DNA of 64,000 bases, taken from NCBI GenBank assembly GCA_003214175.1, contig QCLZ01000003.1:24001-88000 (forward strand), given 5' to 3'. Within the stretch, counting starts at the first letter, position 1. Each line of letters opens with the position of its first letter. The notes below the pieces were generated by a model, which saw nothing but the letters and a program-made list of their open reading frames with translations, was not told where the DNA came from and ran no database searches. The position numbers and the translations under genes are program-made. Below, piece after piece: positions 14,734-24,668 of this stretch. The DNA is from Prochlorococcus sp. AG-418-I20 (GTDB lineage: Bacteria; Cyanobacteriota; Cyanobacteriia; PCC-6307; Cyanobiaceae).

Positions 14734-14964
14734 TTAATTTGGTGTACTTGTTTTTAATGCCAGTGCATGAATGGCCTCTGATGCTAATTCCTCTTTTAAG
14801 GCAGAGTAAACCAGCTGATGTTGTTTTATTAATGATAAGCCATTGAATTCAGAAGCAATTACTGTTACTTGTAAATGATCATTTCCCTTAATGTTCTCCA
14901 CGAAAACTTGAGAACTTGGTAATTTTTTTGTTATTAGATTAATAACTTCATTTTTCGTAATCAT
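14734..14964 (-). CDS. bolA: BolA-family protein
   Basis: A 76-residue protein with the BolA fold signature: a charged middle H-L-Q-V-T-V-I-A-S-E-F-N-G-L-S-L-I-K-Q-H-Q-L-V, where Cys or His serves as cluster ligand, and C-terminal I-H-A-L-A-L-K-T. BolA partners monothiol glutaredoxin in iron-sulfur handling and iron sensing. It sits 3 bp upstream of grxD and 12 bp after the gene at 14977 in a minus-strand operon. Confidence 0.9.
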   Translation of the reverse strand: MITKNEVINLITKKLPSSQVFVENIKGNDHLQVTVIASEFNGLSLIKQHQLVYSALKEELASEAIHALALKTSTPN

Positions 14965-14976
14965 AATTATTTTTTA

Positions 14977-15492
14977 TTACCCCCTGAAATTTGTTTCCAC
15001 AAAGCCTATTTGCAGCAATGTTTCATATGCTTTTTTCCCTTCTTTGCTATTAGGAGACATTATTCTAATTGTTTCAATAAGAAGTGGCACTGCTATTTCA
15101 GGCGTCTCATTTTTTATATACAAAGCTGATAATCTTTCATTTGAAATCGCCAAAATTTGTAATATTTCCTTACCCTTCTTTTGCATTTCTTTCGGTATTC
15201 TAGCGTCGACGCCTTTAAATGATGTATTTAAATCAGAATAAAATGATGCTAATTGTGTAGCTAATTTCCTTGCATCTAAGTAAGAATCTTTAGCTTTATC
15301 AAAATCACCTTTTTTTATATAGTCATCTCCTGCATTTAAATAATTTTCAACATTAGTTATTGAGAGTTTTTTATTGTTAGTTGATAAGACTTTATAATTA
15401 TCTGCATTCTGATTACCTGCGTGAACAGAGTTTTTATAAGGGAATACTTCAAAAAAAATCAGTAGAATAGTAATTAATTTTAGAAATGTCAT
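14977..15492 (-). CDS. Hypothetical exported protein, helical
   Basis: A 171-residue protein with an N-terminal signal peptide (about 1-25, ending H-A-G). The rest is helical; the segment N-Y-L-N-A-G-D-D-Y-I-K-K-G-D-F-D-K-A-K looks like one TPR-type pair. It is probably periplasmic or thylakoid-lumenal. It is followed by bolA and grxD with short gaps, so it may be transcribed with them. No family recognised. Confidence 0.7.
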   Translation of the reverse strand: MTFLKLITILLIFFEVFPYKNSVHAGNQNADNYKVLSTNNKKLSITNVENYLNAGDDYIKKGDFDKAKDSYLDARKLATQLASFYSDLNTSFKGVDARIPKEMQKKGKEILQILAISNERLSALYIKNETPEIAVPLLIETIRIMSPNSKEGKKAYETLLQIGFVETNFRG

Positions 15493-15534
15493 ATTCTCAA
15501 TAAATATTAAATTTAATATTAACTTATTAAGTAT

Positions 15535-16215
15535 TCATCTACCGACATTTTTTAAGGCTATTTTTTCGGCATTGTTCATTTTTTCATATAAAGATGCGTT
15601 GAAAACTTCAATTGGCAAATCTAAATTATCATTCATTAAAATTGGTTTACCAAAAGACAAACAAAATGTATCGCCAAGATTAGGATTTGTTTTACTGTAT
15701 GCGATTCCAATTGGAATTACAAAAATCGAATTTGTTTTTTTTGTTGCTAAACGGGCTAATCTATATAAACCTTCCTTGAGTACTAATTTTTTCCCATTTT
15801 TATTTATTTTACCTTCGGGGAATACAACTAGTTGTTCGCCTTTTTCTATAAGATTAATCGCATACCTTAACTTTGATAAAGATGGTGATAATTGATCTAT
15901 GGAGAAACATCCAAGTCTTTTTAAAAACCAACCTTGAATACCTCTCATTTCTGATTTAGTAACCATAAATCTACAATCTTTTTTGGTTATCCTTCTACCC
16001 ATTGCCATAGTGAGAATTAAGCCATCCCATCTCGATCTATGGGTTGGAGCTAAAATAATTGAGGAATTTTTAGGTATTGAAAAATTATTTTTAATGATTT
16101 TCTTTTTACTAAAAAAAAATCTCAAAACAATATCCTGAGTAACGAACATTGCTATAAACCCCAATACTGGGTTTATTCTGTAACAAATATCTACCGATTT
16201 TTTCTTCAAATTCAA
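15535..16215 (-). CDS. plsC: 1-acyl-glycerol-3-phosphate acyltransferase family protein
   Basis: A 226-residue protein with the acyltransferase catalytic motif H-x4-D (H59-R-S-R-W-D64) and the substrate motif F-P-E-G (132-135). A hydrophobic N-terminal region (about 15-35) would anchor it to the membrane. The family moves an acyl group onto lysophosphatidate to form phosphatidate. The exact acceptor cannot be fixed from sequence alone. It is divergent from pdxJ across a 93-bp gap and first in a minus-strand run with the exported protein, bolA and grxD. Confidence 0.85.
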   Translation of the reverse strand: MNLKKKSVDICYRINPVLGFIAMFVTQDIVLRFFFSKKKIIKNNFSIPKNSSIILAPTHRSRWDGLILTMAMGRRITKKDCRFMVTKSEMRGIQGWFLKRLGCFSIDQLSPSLSKLRYAINLIEKGEQLVVFPEGKINKNGKKLVLKEGLYRLARLATKKTNSIFVIPIGIAYSKTNPNLGDTFCLSFGKPILMNDNLDLPIEVFNASLYEKMNNAEKIALKNVGR

Positions 16216-16308
16216 TTAACTATATATTAATAATTTAAGTGTTTGTGATTTTTTATTAGCTATTATTGGGCGGTTACTAGATTGTCTAGAAACTAAGATT
16301 TTAAATTT

Positions 16309-17025
16309 ATGACTACTTTAGGGGTTAACATTGACCATATTGCCAATGTGAGGCAAGCAAGGCGAACTGTTGAGCCAGACCCTGTTCAATTTGCCTTTTT
16401 AGCTGAATTAGGCGGCGCAGATTCAATAACAGTTCATTTAAGAGAGGATAGAAGACATATACAAGATAGAGATGTTTTTCTTTTGAAAGAAACTATAAAA
16501 ACAAAACTAAATTTAGAAATGGCTGCTACACAAGAAATGTTAGAAATTGCAAAAAAGATTCTTCCTGATTACGTAACACTTGTACCAGAGAAAAGAGAGG
16601 AAGTAACTACTGAAGGAGGTTTGGATGTAAAAAGTAATGCTAAATATCTTAAAAATTTTGTTGGTAGTTTAAAAGAATCAAATATTCATGTAAGTGCATT
16701 TATTGATCCTCTTTCTGAACAGATAAATTATTCTAAACAAATAGGATTTAATTTTATAGAATTACATACTGGCAAATATGCGGAACTAAAAGGTTACGAT
16801 CAGCATAAAGAGCTTCAAAGGATCATTGAGTCTACTCATGAAGCAAATGACCTAGGGTTGGTTGTTAATGCTGGTCATGGTCTTAACTACATTAACGTTA
16901 AAAAAATTGCATCAATTAACAATATCAACGAGCTGAACATAGGTCATAGTATTGTTGCAAGGGCTTTAGCGGTAGGATTAGAAAAGTCTGTTCGTGAAAT
17001 GAAGTCACTAATTACATTAAATTAA
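16309..17025 (+). CDS. pdxJ: Pyridoxine 5'-phosphate synthase
   Basis: Condenses 3-amino-2-oxopropyl phosphate with deoxyxylulose 5-phosphate to make pyridoxine phosphate (DXP-dependent vitamin B6 route). The 238-residue TIM-barrel protein opens L-G-V-N-I-D-H-I-A-N-V-R-Q-A-R and carries H-L-R-E-D-R-R-H-I, L-E-M-A-A-T-Q-E-M, L-V-P-E-K-R-E-E-V-T-T-E-G-G and the C-terminal L-N-I-G-H-S-I-V-A-R-A. It starts a long plus-strand run with ycf54 and recC 8 and 17 bp apart. Confidence 0.97.
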   Translation: MTTLGVNIDHIANVRQARRTVEPDPVQFAFLAELGGADSITVHLREDRRHIQDRDVFLLKETIKTKLNLEMAATQEMLEIAKKILPDYVTLVPEKREEVTTEGGLDVKSNAKYLKNFVGSLKESNIHVSAFIDPLSEQINYSKQIGFNFIELHTGKYAELKGYDQHKELQRIIESTHEANDLGLVVNAGHGLNYINVKKIASINNINELNIGHSIVARALAVGLEKSVREMKSLITLN

Positions 17026-17033
17026 ATTCCAAA

Positions 17034-17351
17034 ATGACAACATATTATTTCGTCGCCGCAAGTGAAAAGTTTTTGACAGTTGAAGAGCCTTTTGAAGAAA
17101 TTTTGAAAGAGAGGGAGAGAAACTACAAAGAAAATAATAAAGAAATAGATTTTTGGCTTTTAAAAAATCCATCTTTTTTAAAAACTACTCAATTTAGTGA
17201 TTTAAAAGCAAAGATTACTTCACCTCCAGCAGCTGTTTTATCAACAGATAAAAAGTTTATAACTTTCTTAAAGCTTCGCTTAGAGTTTGTTGCTGTTGGG
17301 GAATTCGAATTTCCTAATGCAGAAATAACTGATCCACTTAAAGTTGATTAA
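17034..17351 (+). CDS. ycf54: Ycf54 (Mg-protoporphyrin IX monomethyl ester cyclase subunit)
   Basis: A 105-residue protein of the DUF2488 family, recognised by M-T-T-Y-Y-F-V-A-A-S-E-K-F-L-T and by N-K-E-I-D-F-W-L-L-K-N-P-S-F-L. Ycf54 is needed for assembly or stability of the oxygen-dependent cyclase that closes ring E in chlorophyll synthesis. Length is normal. Its presence beside pdxJ and ahead of the RecBCD genes shows no clear functional link, only co-directional packing. Confidence 0.88.
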   Translation: MTTYYFVAASEKFLTVEEPFEEILKERERNYKENNKEIDFWLLKNPSFLKTTQFSDLKAKITSPPAAVLSTDKKFITFLKLRLEFVAVGEFEFPNAEITDPLKVD

Positions 17352-17368
17352 TATAGCCAACCAGTAAA

Positions 17369-20300
17369 TTGCTTAATCTTTATAAGTCAAACAAAATTGA
17401 AGTAATTAGTGAGCTGTTGGCAGAAGAATTAAAAATATATCCTCCTCTTATAACTGAGAATTTAGAAATAGCTGTCCCAAATTATTTTTTGGGTAAGTGG
17501 TTAAGTGAACAGATAACTATAAAAAACAAAATAAGTGCTCTTTATCAATTAAAGACAATATCAAGTTATACAGAATCATTATTGACAAATTTTTTCCCTG
17601 GAGTTGATATGGGTTTATGGAATTTTGAGTCAATTAAATGGGCCATTATTGATTCATTAGAAGAATTAAATAGCTTTAAAGAATCATTTCCGCTTAGAAA
17701 TTGGATTAATAAATATTTGGAAAATGAAAAAACAATTGATGGAGATATATATAATTTGACAAAAAAGATCGCGAATAATTTTATTGATTATCTAATTTTT
17801 AGACCTGAAATGATTGCTGAATGGAATAAATTTGAAATTAATTCAAATAATCTATTTAAGAATTTAAATTCAGATCAATTATGGCAACCCATTTTATATA
17901 AATTATTAGAGAAAAAAATATCTGAAAAGCCTTCATGTTTATACATGATTAAATTAATAAAGAATTTAAGAAAAGTTAAAAACCTCCAAATTAAAGTACC
18001 AAGTCAAATTTATATTATTTCAGATAATAACTTATCTAAACTGCATATTAACTTTTATTCAGAACTTTCAAAATTTACTAAGGTAAATTTATATTTATTA
18101 TCTGCAGGAGATGATTTATGGAATAGAATTAATTGTCTTGAAGGAGAGTTGGAATTTGATGATTTTGAAAGTAAACTGAATTTTAAAAATACAAATATAG
18201 AGAAAATATTTGGTAAATTTGGAGCAAACTTTCAGAAATTAATTGAGGAAAATACTAATAATGAAGGTATAAATTTAAGAAATAATTTAATATATATTGA
18301 TCCAACAACTAATTTTTATGAGAAGAAATATATTCCTCTTCTTAATCAAATACAAAAAAGACTAATTGATAATAATAGAAATGATTTTATAGTAAATGAA
18401 AAGGATGATTCCATATTACTTTGTGAGCATTTTAATCAGAATAGTCAATTAGAATATATAAGAAATAAAATTATAGAAATAATAAATTCATGTGAGAATA
18501 TTAAATATAGTGATATAGCTGTTTTATCTCCACAAACTAATCAAATTAAACCTTATCTAAGGTATATCTTTCATAATGAATTAATTAATGGTGAGAAGAT
18601 ACCTTATTATTTTATTGATGATGATAATTATGATTCACCAGACATTTATAAATTTTTAATTGAAATCACTGAAATAGCAAATGAGAAAATTACAATTGAA
18701 AAAATAGATTATTTTCTTTCAAAAAAAGTAACTCAGAACATTTTTGATTTTGATAACCTTGAGAAGGACGAAATTATTTTCTTACTTTCCCAAGTTGGTT
18801 TTCATTGGGGATTAGATGCTAATGAAAGATTAGGCGAAGAAAAAAATACTTTAGATTGGTGTATAAAGAGAATTACTTTAGGTCTGATTTATGAAAAAGA
18901 AGTCAATTTAGGTACTTTTAATTTAAAACCATTTAGCTTAAAAAATATAAGTTTGGATTTGAATAAATGGATTAAATTATTACTTGATTTCAAAAAATAT
19001 ATTAATTTACTAAGAGGATCTTTTTCTTACTCAAGTTGGGTTGAAAAGATAAAGTTTATATTAAAAAGTATTTCTGATTCTAATGCAAATTTCAATTTAG
19101 AAATAAGTGAAATAAATAGAATTATTGACAATCACGCAATACCTTTAATACCTGATGATCTTATTTTGTTAAATGTTTTTAGAGAGATATTAATTTCTTG
19201 TATAAATGAAGCTAAATATCAAAGCAAATCGCGTATCAACAAGATCCTTGTAAGTGATATTGAAAATTCCAGGCATATTCCACACAAGGTTATCTTTTTA
19301 ATAGACATGAATAGTGTTTATTATCCAAAATTATCAAAGAATGAAAATATTAATTTATTAAATAATAAATATCACCTTGGCGATCCATCAGTTTTTGAAA
19401 GACAGAAATATTCATTTCTTGAGTTGTTAATTTCCAGTAGAGATAAATTTATAGTTACTTGGATAAAGAATGACAAAAATAATAAAAAATTAGATATTTC
19501 TTCGCCTATTAAAGAGTTAATATCTTTTTTTGAAAGTTTTTTGAACCAAGCCCAAAGAGAAATAATAATTAAATATTCAGATTTAAATAAAAAAGAAATA
19601 ATTGATCTTGGAAGTTCTGAAATAATTAAAAGTAATTATTCTTTAGTAAAAGATACAGATTGGAATGAAAAAAAATCAGATATAAAAAATTATAAATTAT
19701 CAGAACTGATTTATTGGTTCAAAACTCCACAAAAATATTGGCTAAATAAAAAAAATATTTCTCCCAAGAAAATATTTATTCATCATCCTAATGAAGAGTA
19801 TGTAAGTAATCTGCAGAAGTCGCAACTAATTACAAAAATAATCCAGGAATTAGAGATTGATAATCATAATGTTATTGATGATTTAAAAAATTTAAATATT
19901 AATGATCAATTGGTTGAAAATGGTATTATTATGCCCAAAAATAGTATTTTTATAAAAGAAAAAGAAATCAAAGATTTATTAGAAAGTCTATCTATAAGTT
20001 TGAGTCAACATAATAAGATTAATAGAATTTATGTTAAATCAAATGCAAATAAAGAAGAATATTTCATAGCTGATGACACAGTAATTGAATTAATTCATTC
20101 AAAACTAAGTTTAAGTCGTTTGATAGAGTCTTGGATAAAATCACTCTTCATTTCTTCTTTAAAAAAGAATATAAGAAAGACTAAAGTAATTTTTAGAACA
20201 GAAAATTGTTATAAATCGCAAATTATTCAAACTCCAGGAGCAATTGAATCAAATTTAATTTTGGATGAATACATAAATATTTTTAAAAATTATTCTGAAA

Positions 20301-20551
20301 AATGTTTTCCTCTCCCTCCAGAGAGTTCTTATAAATATGTAGAAGCAAAAATAAAATTAAAAAATGAGAATAAAGCTTTTACTGATAGATGGATTGGTAA
20401 TAAACCTTTTTCTGAAGGAGAAAGAGATAATATCGAGATGAAATTATGTTTTGGAAATGAAAAAGAACCAGATTTCTTTTTGAGAAATAATAATTTTGAT
20501 AAATTATCCTTCAGATTATATGGCCCTCTTATTAATGCATTAAAGAAATAA
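17369..20551 (+). CDS. recC: Exodeoxyribonuclease V gamma subunit RecC
   Basis: A 1060-residue subunit of the RecBCD helicase-nuclease that processes double-strand ends; RecC splits the strands and scans for Chi. The start is TTG at 17369. Family signs are the N-terminal P-N-Y-F-L-G-K-W-L region, helicase-like but degenerate motifs, D-Y-D-S-P-D-I-Y-K-F-L, and R-H-I-P-H-K-V-I-F-L-I-D-M-N near residue 640. It is very rich in Asn, Lys and Ile, as is typical for large proteins of this genome. recB and recD follow on the same strand. Confidence 0.9.
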   Translation: MLNLYKSNKIEVISELLAEELKIYPPLITENLEIAVPNYFLGKWLSEQITIKNKISALYQLKTISSYTESLLTNFFPGVDMGLWNFESIKWAIIDSLEELNSFKESFPLRNWINKYLENEKTIDGDIYNLTKKIANNFIDYLIFRPEMIAEWNKFEINSNNLFKNLNSDQLWQPILYKLLEKKISEKPSCLYMIKLIKNLRKVKNLQIKVPSQIYIISDNNLSKLHINFYSELSKFTKVNLYLLSAGDDLWNRINCLEGELEFDDFESKLNFKNTNIEKIFGKFGANFQKLIEENTNNEGINLRNNLIYIDPTTNFYEKKYIPLLNQIQKRLIDNNRNDFIVNEKDDSILLCEHFNQNSQLEYIRNKIIEIINSCENIKYSDIAVLSPQTNQIKPYLRYIFHNELINGEKIPYYFIDDDNYDSPDIYKFLIEITEIANEKITIEKIDYFLSKKVTQNIFDFDNLEKDEIIFLLSQVGFHWGLDANERLGEEKNTLDWCIKRITLGLIYEKEVNLGTFNLKPFSLKNISLDLNKWIKLLLDFKKYINLLRGSFSYSSWVEKIKFILKSISDSNANFNLEISEINRIIDNHAIPLIPDDLILLNVFREILISCINEAKYQSKSRINKILVSDIENSRHIPHKVIFLIDMNSVYYPKLSKNENINLLNNKYHLGDPSVFERQKYSFLELLISSRDKFIVTWIKNDKNNKKLDISSPIKELISFFESFLNQAQREIIIKYSDLNKKEIIDLGSSEIIKSNYSLVKDTDWNEKKSDIKNYKLSELIYWFKTPQKYWLNKKNISPKKIFIHHPNEEYVSNLQKSQLITKIIQELEIDNHNVIDDLKNLNINDQLVENGIIMPKNSIFIKEKEIKDLLESLSISLSQHNKINRIYVKSNANKEEYFIADDTVIELIHSKLSLSRLIESWIKSLFISSLKKNIRKTKVIFRTENCYKSQIIQTPGAIESNLILDEYINIFKNYSEKCFPLPPESSYKYVEAKIKLKNENKAFTDRWIGNKPFSEGERDNIEMKLCFGNEKEPDFFLRNNNFDKLSFRLYGPLINALKK

Positions 20552-20554
20552 ATA

Positions 20555-21028
20555 ATGACTAAATTTCAGTTAAAATTTTTTTTAAAAGCTACTTATGAAA
20601 TAATCCTTGTTTTTTTACAGTTCTTTATTATTAGTCTCCATTTTTTTAAATTGGAATTTATTCCACAAAAACAAATAATTCAAGTTAGTTCTTTATCTAA
20701 TTTAGTAGGGTTATTAATTATCATAATTGCTTTCATAATATTGTTAGTTGCAATTAAAGACTTAGGCAGAAATTTATCCCCGTTCCCAAGAACTTTAAAT
20801 AATAGCAATCTTGTAACTACAGGTATTTATCGATATACCCGTCATCCTATGTACTATTCTTTAATATTTATTTCCTTTGGAGTTTTTACAACCAAGTTAT
20901 CTATTTATTATTTATTATTATCAATAAGTTTATGTTTAATAATTAAATTTAAGATTGCTTTAGAAGAGCAATATTTAAACAATAAATTTAGGAATTACTT
21001 ACTTTATAAAAAAGAGGTCAAATATTAA
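20555..21028 (+). CDS. Isoprenylcysteine/phospholipid methyltransferase-like membrane protein
   Basis: A 157-residue protein with about four hydrophobic helices and the ICMT/PEMT family signature T-T-G-I-Y-R-Y-T-R-H-P-M-Y (about 88-100), followed by E-E-Q-Y-L near the C-terminus. These integral membrane enzymes methylate lipids or small molecules with S-adenosylmethionine. It is inserted between recC (3-bp gap) and recB (12-bp gap), so it is surely co-transcribed with them. No known link to DNA repair; substrate unknown. Confidence 0.82.
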   Translation: MTKFQLKFFLKATYEIILVFLQFFIISLHFFKLEFIPQKQIIQVSSLSNLVGLLIIIIAFIILLVAIKDLGRNLSPFPRTLNNSNLVTTGIYRYTRHPMYYSLIFISFGVFTTKLSIYYLLLSISLCLIIKFKIALEEQYLNNKFRNYLLYKKEVKY

Positions 21029-21040
21029 TTCAATAAAGAT

Positions 21041-24000
21041 ATGGATATTAATCAAATTAATTTAGATAACAAATTTAAATTACTAGAAGCAAGTGCAGGT
21101 ACTGGCAAAAGTTTCACTTTGGCTCATCTAGTTTTAAGAAATGTTTTGGAGAAAAAAATTAAACCAGATGAGATACTCTTACTAAGTTTTACAAAAAATA
21201 CATGTTCTGAATTAAGAGATAAAATACTTTTTAGATTTCAGGATTTAAAATTATATTTGCAAAATCATAATGAAAGTAATATAGATAAAACCCTTAAGGA
21301 TTGGTATCTAAAATTTAAGGAGAAGGAAAAATCTAAGAAAAAAACTATATCCGAAATTGATGATTTTGTTAATGAAATTTATAAGTTACAAGTAACTACA
21401 TTCCATTCTTTTTGCAATAATATTATTGATGAATTTAGTATTGAAATAGGAGTAACTCAAGATCCTTACATTGAGAATAATATAGACAATTTGTATAAAG
21501 ATGTAATAGATAATTTGTGGATTGAAGATTTTCTTAATCTTAATCATGAGCTTATTTCAGCAGTAAACAAAAAAAAAATAAGTTCTAGATTTGGTAATAG
21601 GATCAATAAGTCATTTTTTGTACAAATTTTAAAAAATATAGATCAAGAAAATATCTGTAAATTTCAAATAAATAATAAATATAAGATTAGTGATATAAAT
21701 AATTATTTTAATGAATCTTTTTATTTGAATTGGAACGAGTTTTGTGTTGAATGGAATAAGAACGGTAAGGAATTATTTTTACAACTCATAGAGTTGGGTA
21801 AATTAATTAAGGATAGTGGTGGTAAAAGTCAAATATATTCAGCAAAACCAAGAAATGATAAGTTTAATCAAATAATTTGTTGGATTGAAGAGATTAATAA
21901 AAGGCTTAATTCGAAAAATGTGATTGATTTTATATATGATATTTCTAAAGATGATCTTTTATCTAAATATTTTTACAATGAAAATATATCTAAAGAAGTT
22001 ATCAAACATAATCTAAAATTAGATTTTACTAAATTTAATTTATTACAAGATAAAATTTATAAAATAAAAGAAGGTTTCTATACCGAATTTGTAAGAATAT
22101 TTACCCAATTAGCTTATATAAAATTAATTGAATTAAAGAAAAGTTTTTCTATTTTTAACTTCAATGATCTTATTAAGACTGTAGAAAATACATTTCTAGA
22201 TTCAGAAATAAGTAATAGTATTACTCTATCTAAAATTCAAAAAAGATTTAAATGTGTCTTAGTGGATGAGTTTCAAGATACAGATAATACTCAGTGGAAT
22301 TTAATAAAAAAGTTCTTTAATACAAAAAATCATTTTTTACTTTGTGTAGGAGATCCAAAACAAGCGATCTACAAATTTAGAGGTGGAGATATTGAAACTT
22401 ACTTAGATGCAAGATCTAATGCAATTGAGGTTTATAATCTTACAGATAACTATAGATCCTCAAAAAAGTTAATCGATGTTCTTAATAAACTTTATAAGAA
22501 TGGACTTAAACAATCAAATCTAAACTATAGGAAATTAACCTCTAGAATTAATGAAAATATTAATTCTCAATTTAAATATAAAGATGTATTTGAAATTGTA
22601 GAATTCTCAAAAAAAGAAACTGATATAGAGGATCTTGTAACTCATTACATAGTTAACTTTATTTTAAATAATAAAGAAATTGATATTAATAAAATTGCGA
22701 TTCTTACATTAAATAATTCGCAATGCTTAGATTTTAAAAAAAAATTAAATCAGTTTAACCTCCCATGCAAAATTCAAAATAAACAAAATATTTTTGATAC
22801 AGAAGCAAGTTCTCTACTTTTTTTATTCATTGAATGTTTATTAAATCCAAGGTTTTTAAAAAATATAAATTTGCTTGCTTCTTCAAAGTTTATAGAAATA
22901 GAATTACAAGAATTACTCGATGATGGAATTAGTAATAATTTAGAAATTTTAATTAATAAATGCATTACTTGGTCCCAGGAACTGAGAGAAAAAGGGTTTT
23001 TAAATATTGTTAATGAACTCCTTATAAATTACAATTCAACCTCGATTATTCAAGATTCAGAATTAAATGCAAATTTATTTCAACTCTCAGAAATTGTTGA
23101 AATAGAATTAATGAATAATGACTTTAATCTCAATAAGGTTTTCAATTGGTATAAAAATCAGTTAGATCATATTTTAAGAATTTGTACTGGAGAAGATTTT
23201 TTGACGAAAGATTATAATCTTCAAAATGGAATAAATCTTTCTACCATTCATAGTAGTAAGGGACTTGAATTTGAAATCGTCCTATGTCCATATCTCTCAA
23301 TTATTTCAAATAAGTCAAATAAAATTAAAGGACCTCTCTGGAAATCAAATATTGATAGAAACATATACATTAATATTTCTAATAATTACGCGAAGGTTGA
23401 AAAATTTAAACTAATAGAAGAAGAAGATTTATTTAAAGAGAGTGAGAGGTTAATTTATGTAGCACTTACAAGGAGCAAATATAAACTAATAGTTTTTAAT
23501 GATTTAGAAGATAAAAATAATATTTTAAATAATGATTTACTTAATAATTTGGAAAATATTAATATTTATAAGTCTAATTTTGAAGTAAGGATAGAAAAAG
23601 ATAAAATAAAAGAAATTTTTGCTAAGTTCCAAGCTAACCGATTTAATAATAGTCTTTGGAAAATCGATGAAAGTAATAAAAAAATATCTAAAGAATTTAA
23701 TTCTGATAAATTTATTTCTTATTCAAGTTATTCTTCTTGGATACGTAAAGATAAAAGTTTTGATGCAGTAATTAATCAATATAAGGATTATGAAGATAAT
23801 ATTTCAATTATCAAAGATTCTAATCTTAGGAAATCAAAGAATTATCCTAATTATTTTTCTTATCCAAACCCCTTAAGTGAATTTCCAAAAGGAACTATTG
23901 CTGGGACTTGCCTCCATAAAATAATAGAAAGATTTGAATTTAGAAACGATAATAATCAAGAATTAATTGATTTAATTATTGAAGAATTGAGCTTTCATCA

Positions 24001-24667
24001 AATCGATAGTTCTTTGGCTTTTAAAGTAAAAGATGCAATTTTAAGAATTATAAATATATCTTTAGGAAGTGAATTACAAAACAAGAAATTAGTTGATATT
24101 CCAAATGAATACTTAATTAAGGAGCTTAAATATGATTTAACTTTATCTTACGAAGGTAAAAATATTAATTCTTATGATATATCAAAATGCTTTTTTTTAG
24201 ATCAGGAATATGAATTTGGTAAAGAATATGCAAACAAAATAAATGATCTTCAAATTATGAGTAAAGGTTTTCATTCAGGATGTATTGATTGTGTTTTCCC
24301 CGTAGGTAATAAATTAGAAGAGAGTAAATGGTGGGTAATTGATTGGAAAAGTAATTTTATTTCTGATAGTGATAATAGTAATTGTCTACCAAGAAACTAT
24401 AACTATGAAAATATGAGAAATGAAATGATTAAACATCATTATCCATTGCAATCTCATCTTTATTTATTAGCATTGCATAGATTATTAAAGTGGCGACTTA
24501 AAAAGTATCAACCACATAAAAATCTTGGAGGATATATTTATTTGTTTTTAAAGGGATTGCCAGATTTTGAATTATATGAAAAATCTAAGTCGAAAGATAT
24601 ATCTCCAGGTATTTTTATTAGTAAAGCACCTTTAAAGAGAATTAATTATTTAGATAACCTTTTTTAG
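21041..24667 (+). CDS. recB: Exodeoxyribonuclease V beta subunit RecB
   Basis: A 1208-residue SF1 helicase plus nuclease subunit. It shows Walker A A-S-A-G-T-G-K-S (17-24), motif II D-E-F-Q-D (409-413), G-D-P-K-Q-A-I-Y-K-F-R-G-G-D, a C-terminal T-I-H-S-S-K-G-L-E-F motif, and V-A-L-T-R. The C-terminal RecB nuclease site is intact: D1083 (G-C-I-D), D1101 and K1103 (D-W-K-S-N). It translocates 3' to 5' and cuts DNA within RecBCD. It overlaps nothing; recD starts 1 bp after the stop. Confidence 0.95.
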   Translation: MDINQINLDNKFKLLEASAGTGKSFTLAHLVLRNVLEKKIKPDEILLLSFTKNTCSELRDKILFRFQDLKLYLQNHNESNIDKTLKDWYLKFKEKEKSKKKTISEIDDFVNEIYKLQVTTFHSFCNNIIDEFSIEIGVTQDPYIENNIDNLYKDVIDNLWIEDFLNLNHELISAVNKKKISSRFGNRINKSFFVQILKNIDQENICKFQINNKYKISDINNYFNESFYLNWNEFCVEWNKNGKELFLQLIELGKLIKDSGGKSQIYSAKPRNDKFNQIICWIEEINKRLNSKNVIDFIYDISKDDLLSKYFYNENISKEVIKHNLKLDFTKFNLLQDKIYKIKEGFYTEFVRIFTQLAYIKLIELKKSFSIFNFNDLIKTVENTFLDSEISNSITLSKIQKRFKCVLVDEFQDTDNTQWNLIKKFFNTKNHFLLCVGDPKQAIYKFRGGDIETYLDARSNAIEVYNLTDNYRSSKKLIDVLNKLYKNGLKQSNLNYRKLTSRINENINSQFKYKDVFEIVEFSKKETDIEDLVTHYIVNFILNNKEIDINKIAILTLNNSQCLDFKKKLNQFNLPCKIQNKQNIFDTEASSLLFLFIECLLNPRFLKNINLLASSKFIEIELQELLDDGISNNLEILINKCITWSQELREKGFLNIVNELLINYNSTSIIQDSELNANLFQLSEIVEIELMNNDFNLNKVFNWYKNQLDHILRICTGEDFLTKDYNLQNGINLSTIHSSKGLEFEIVLCPYLSIISNKSNKIKGPLWKSNIDRNIYINISNNYAKVEKFKLIEEEDLFKESERLIYVALTRSKYKLIVFNDLEDKNNILNNDLLNNLENINIYKSNFEVRIEKDKIKEIFAKFQANRFNNSLWKIDESNKKISKEFNSDKFISYSSYSSWIRKDKSFDAVINQYKDYEDNISIIKDSNLRKSKNYPNYFSYPNPLSEFPKGTIAGTCLHKIIERFEFRNDNNQELIDLIIEELSFHQIDSSLAFKVKDAILRIINISLGSELQNKKLVDIPNEYLIKELKYDLTLSYEGKNINSYDISKCFFLDQEYEFGKEYANKINDLQIMSKGFHSGCIDCVFPVGNKLEESKWWVIDWKSNFISDSDNSNCLPRNYNYENMRNEMIKHHYPLQSHLYLLALHRLLKWRLKKYQPHKNLGGYIYLFLKGLPDFELYEKSKSKDISPGIFISKAPLKRINYLDNLF

Positions 24668-24668
24668 A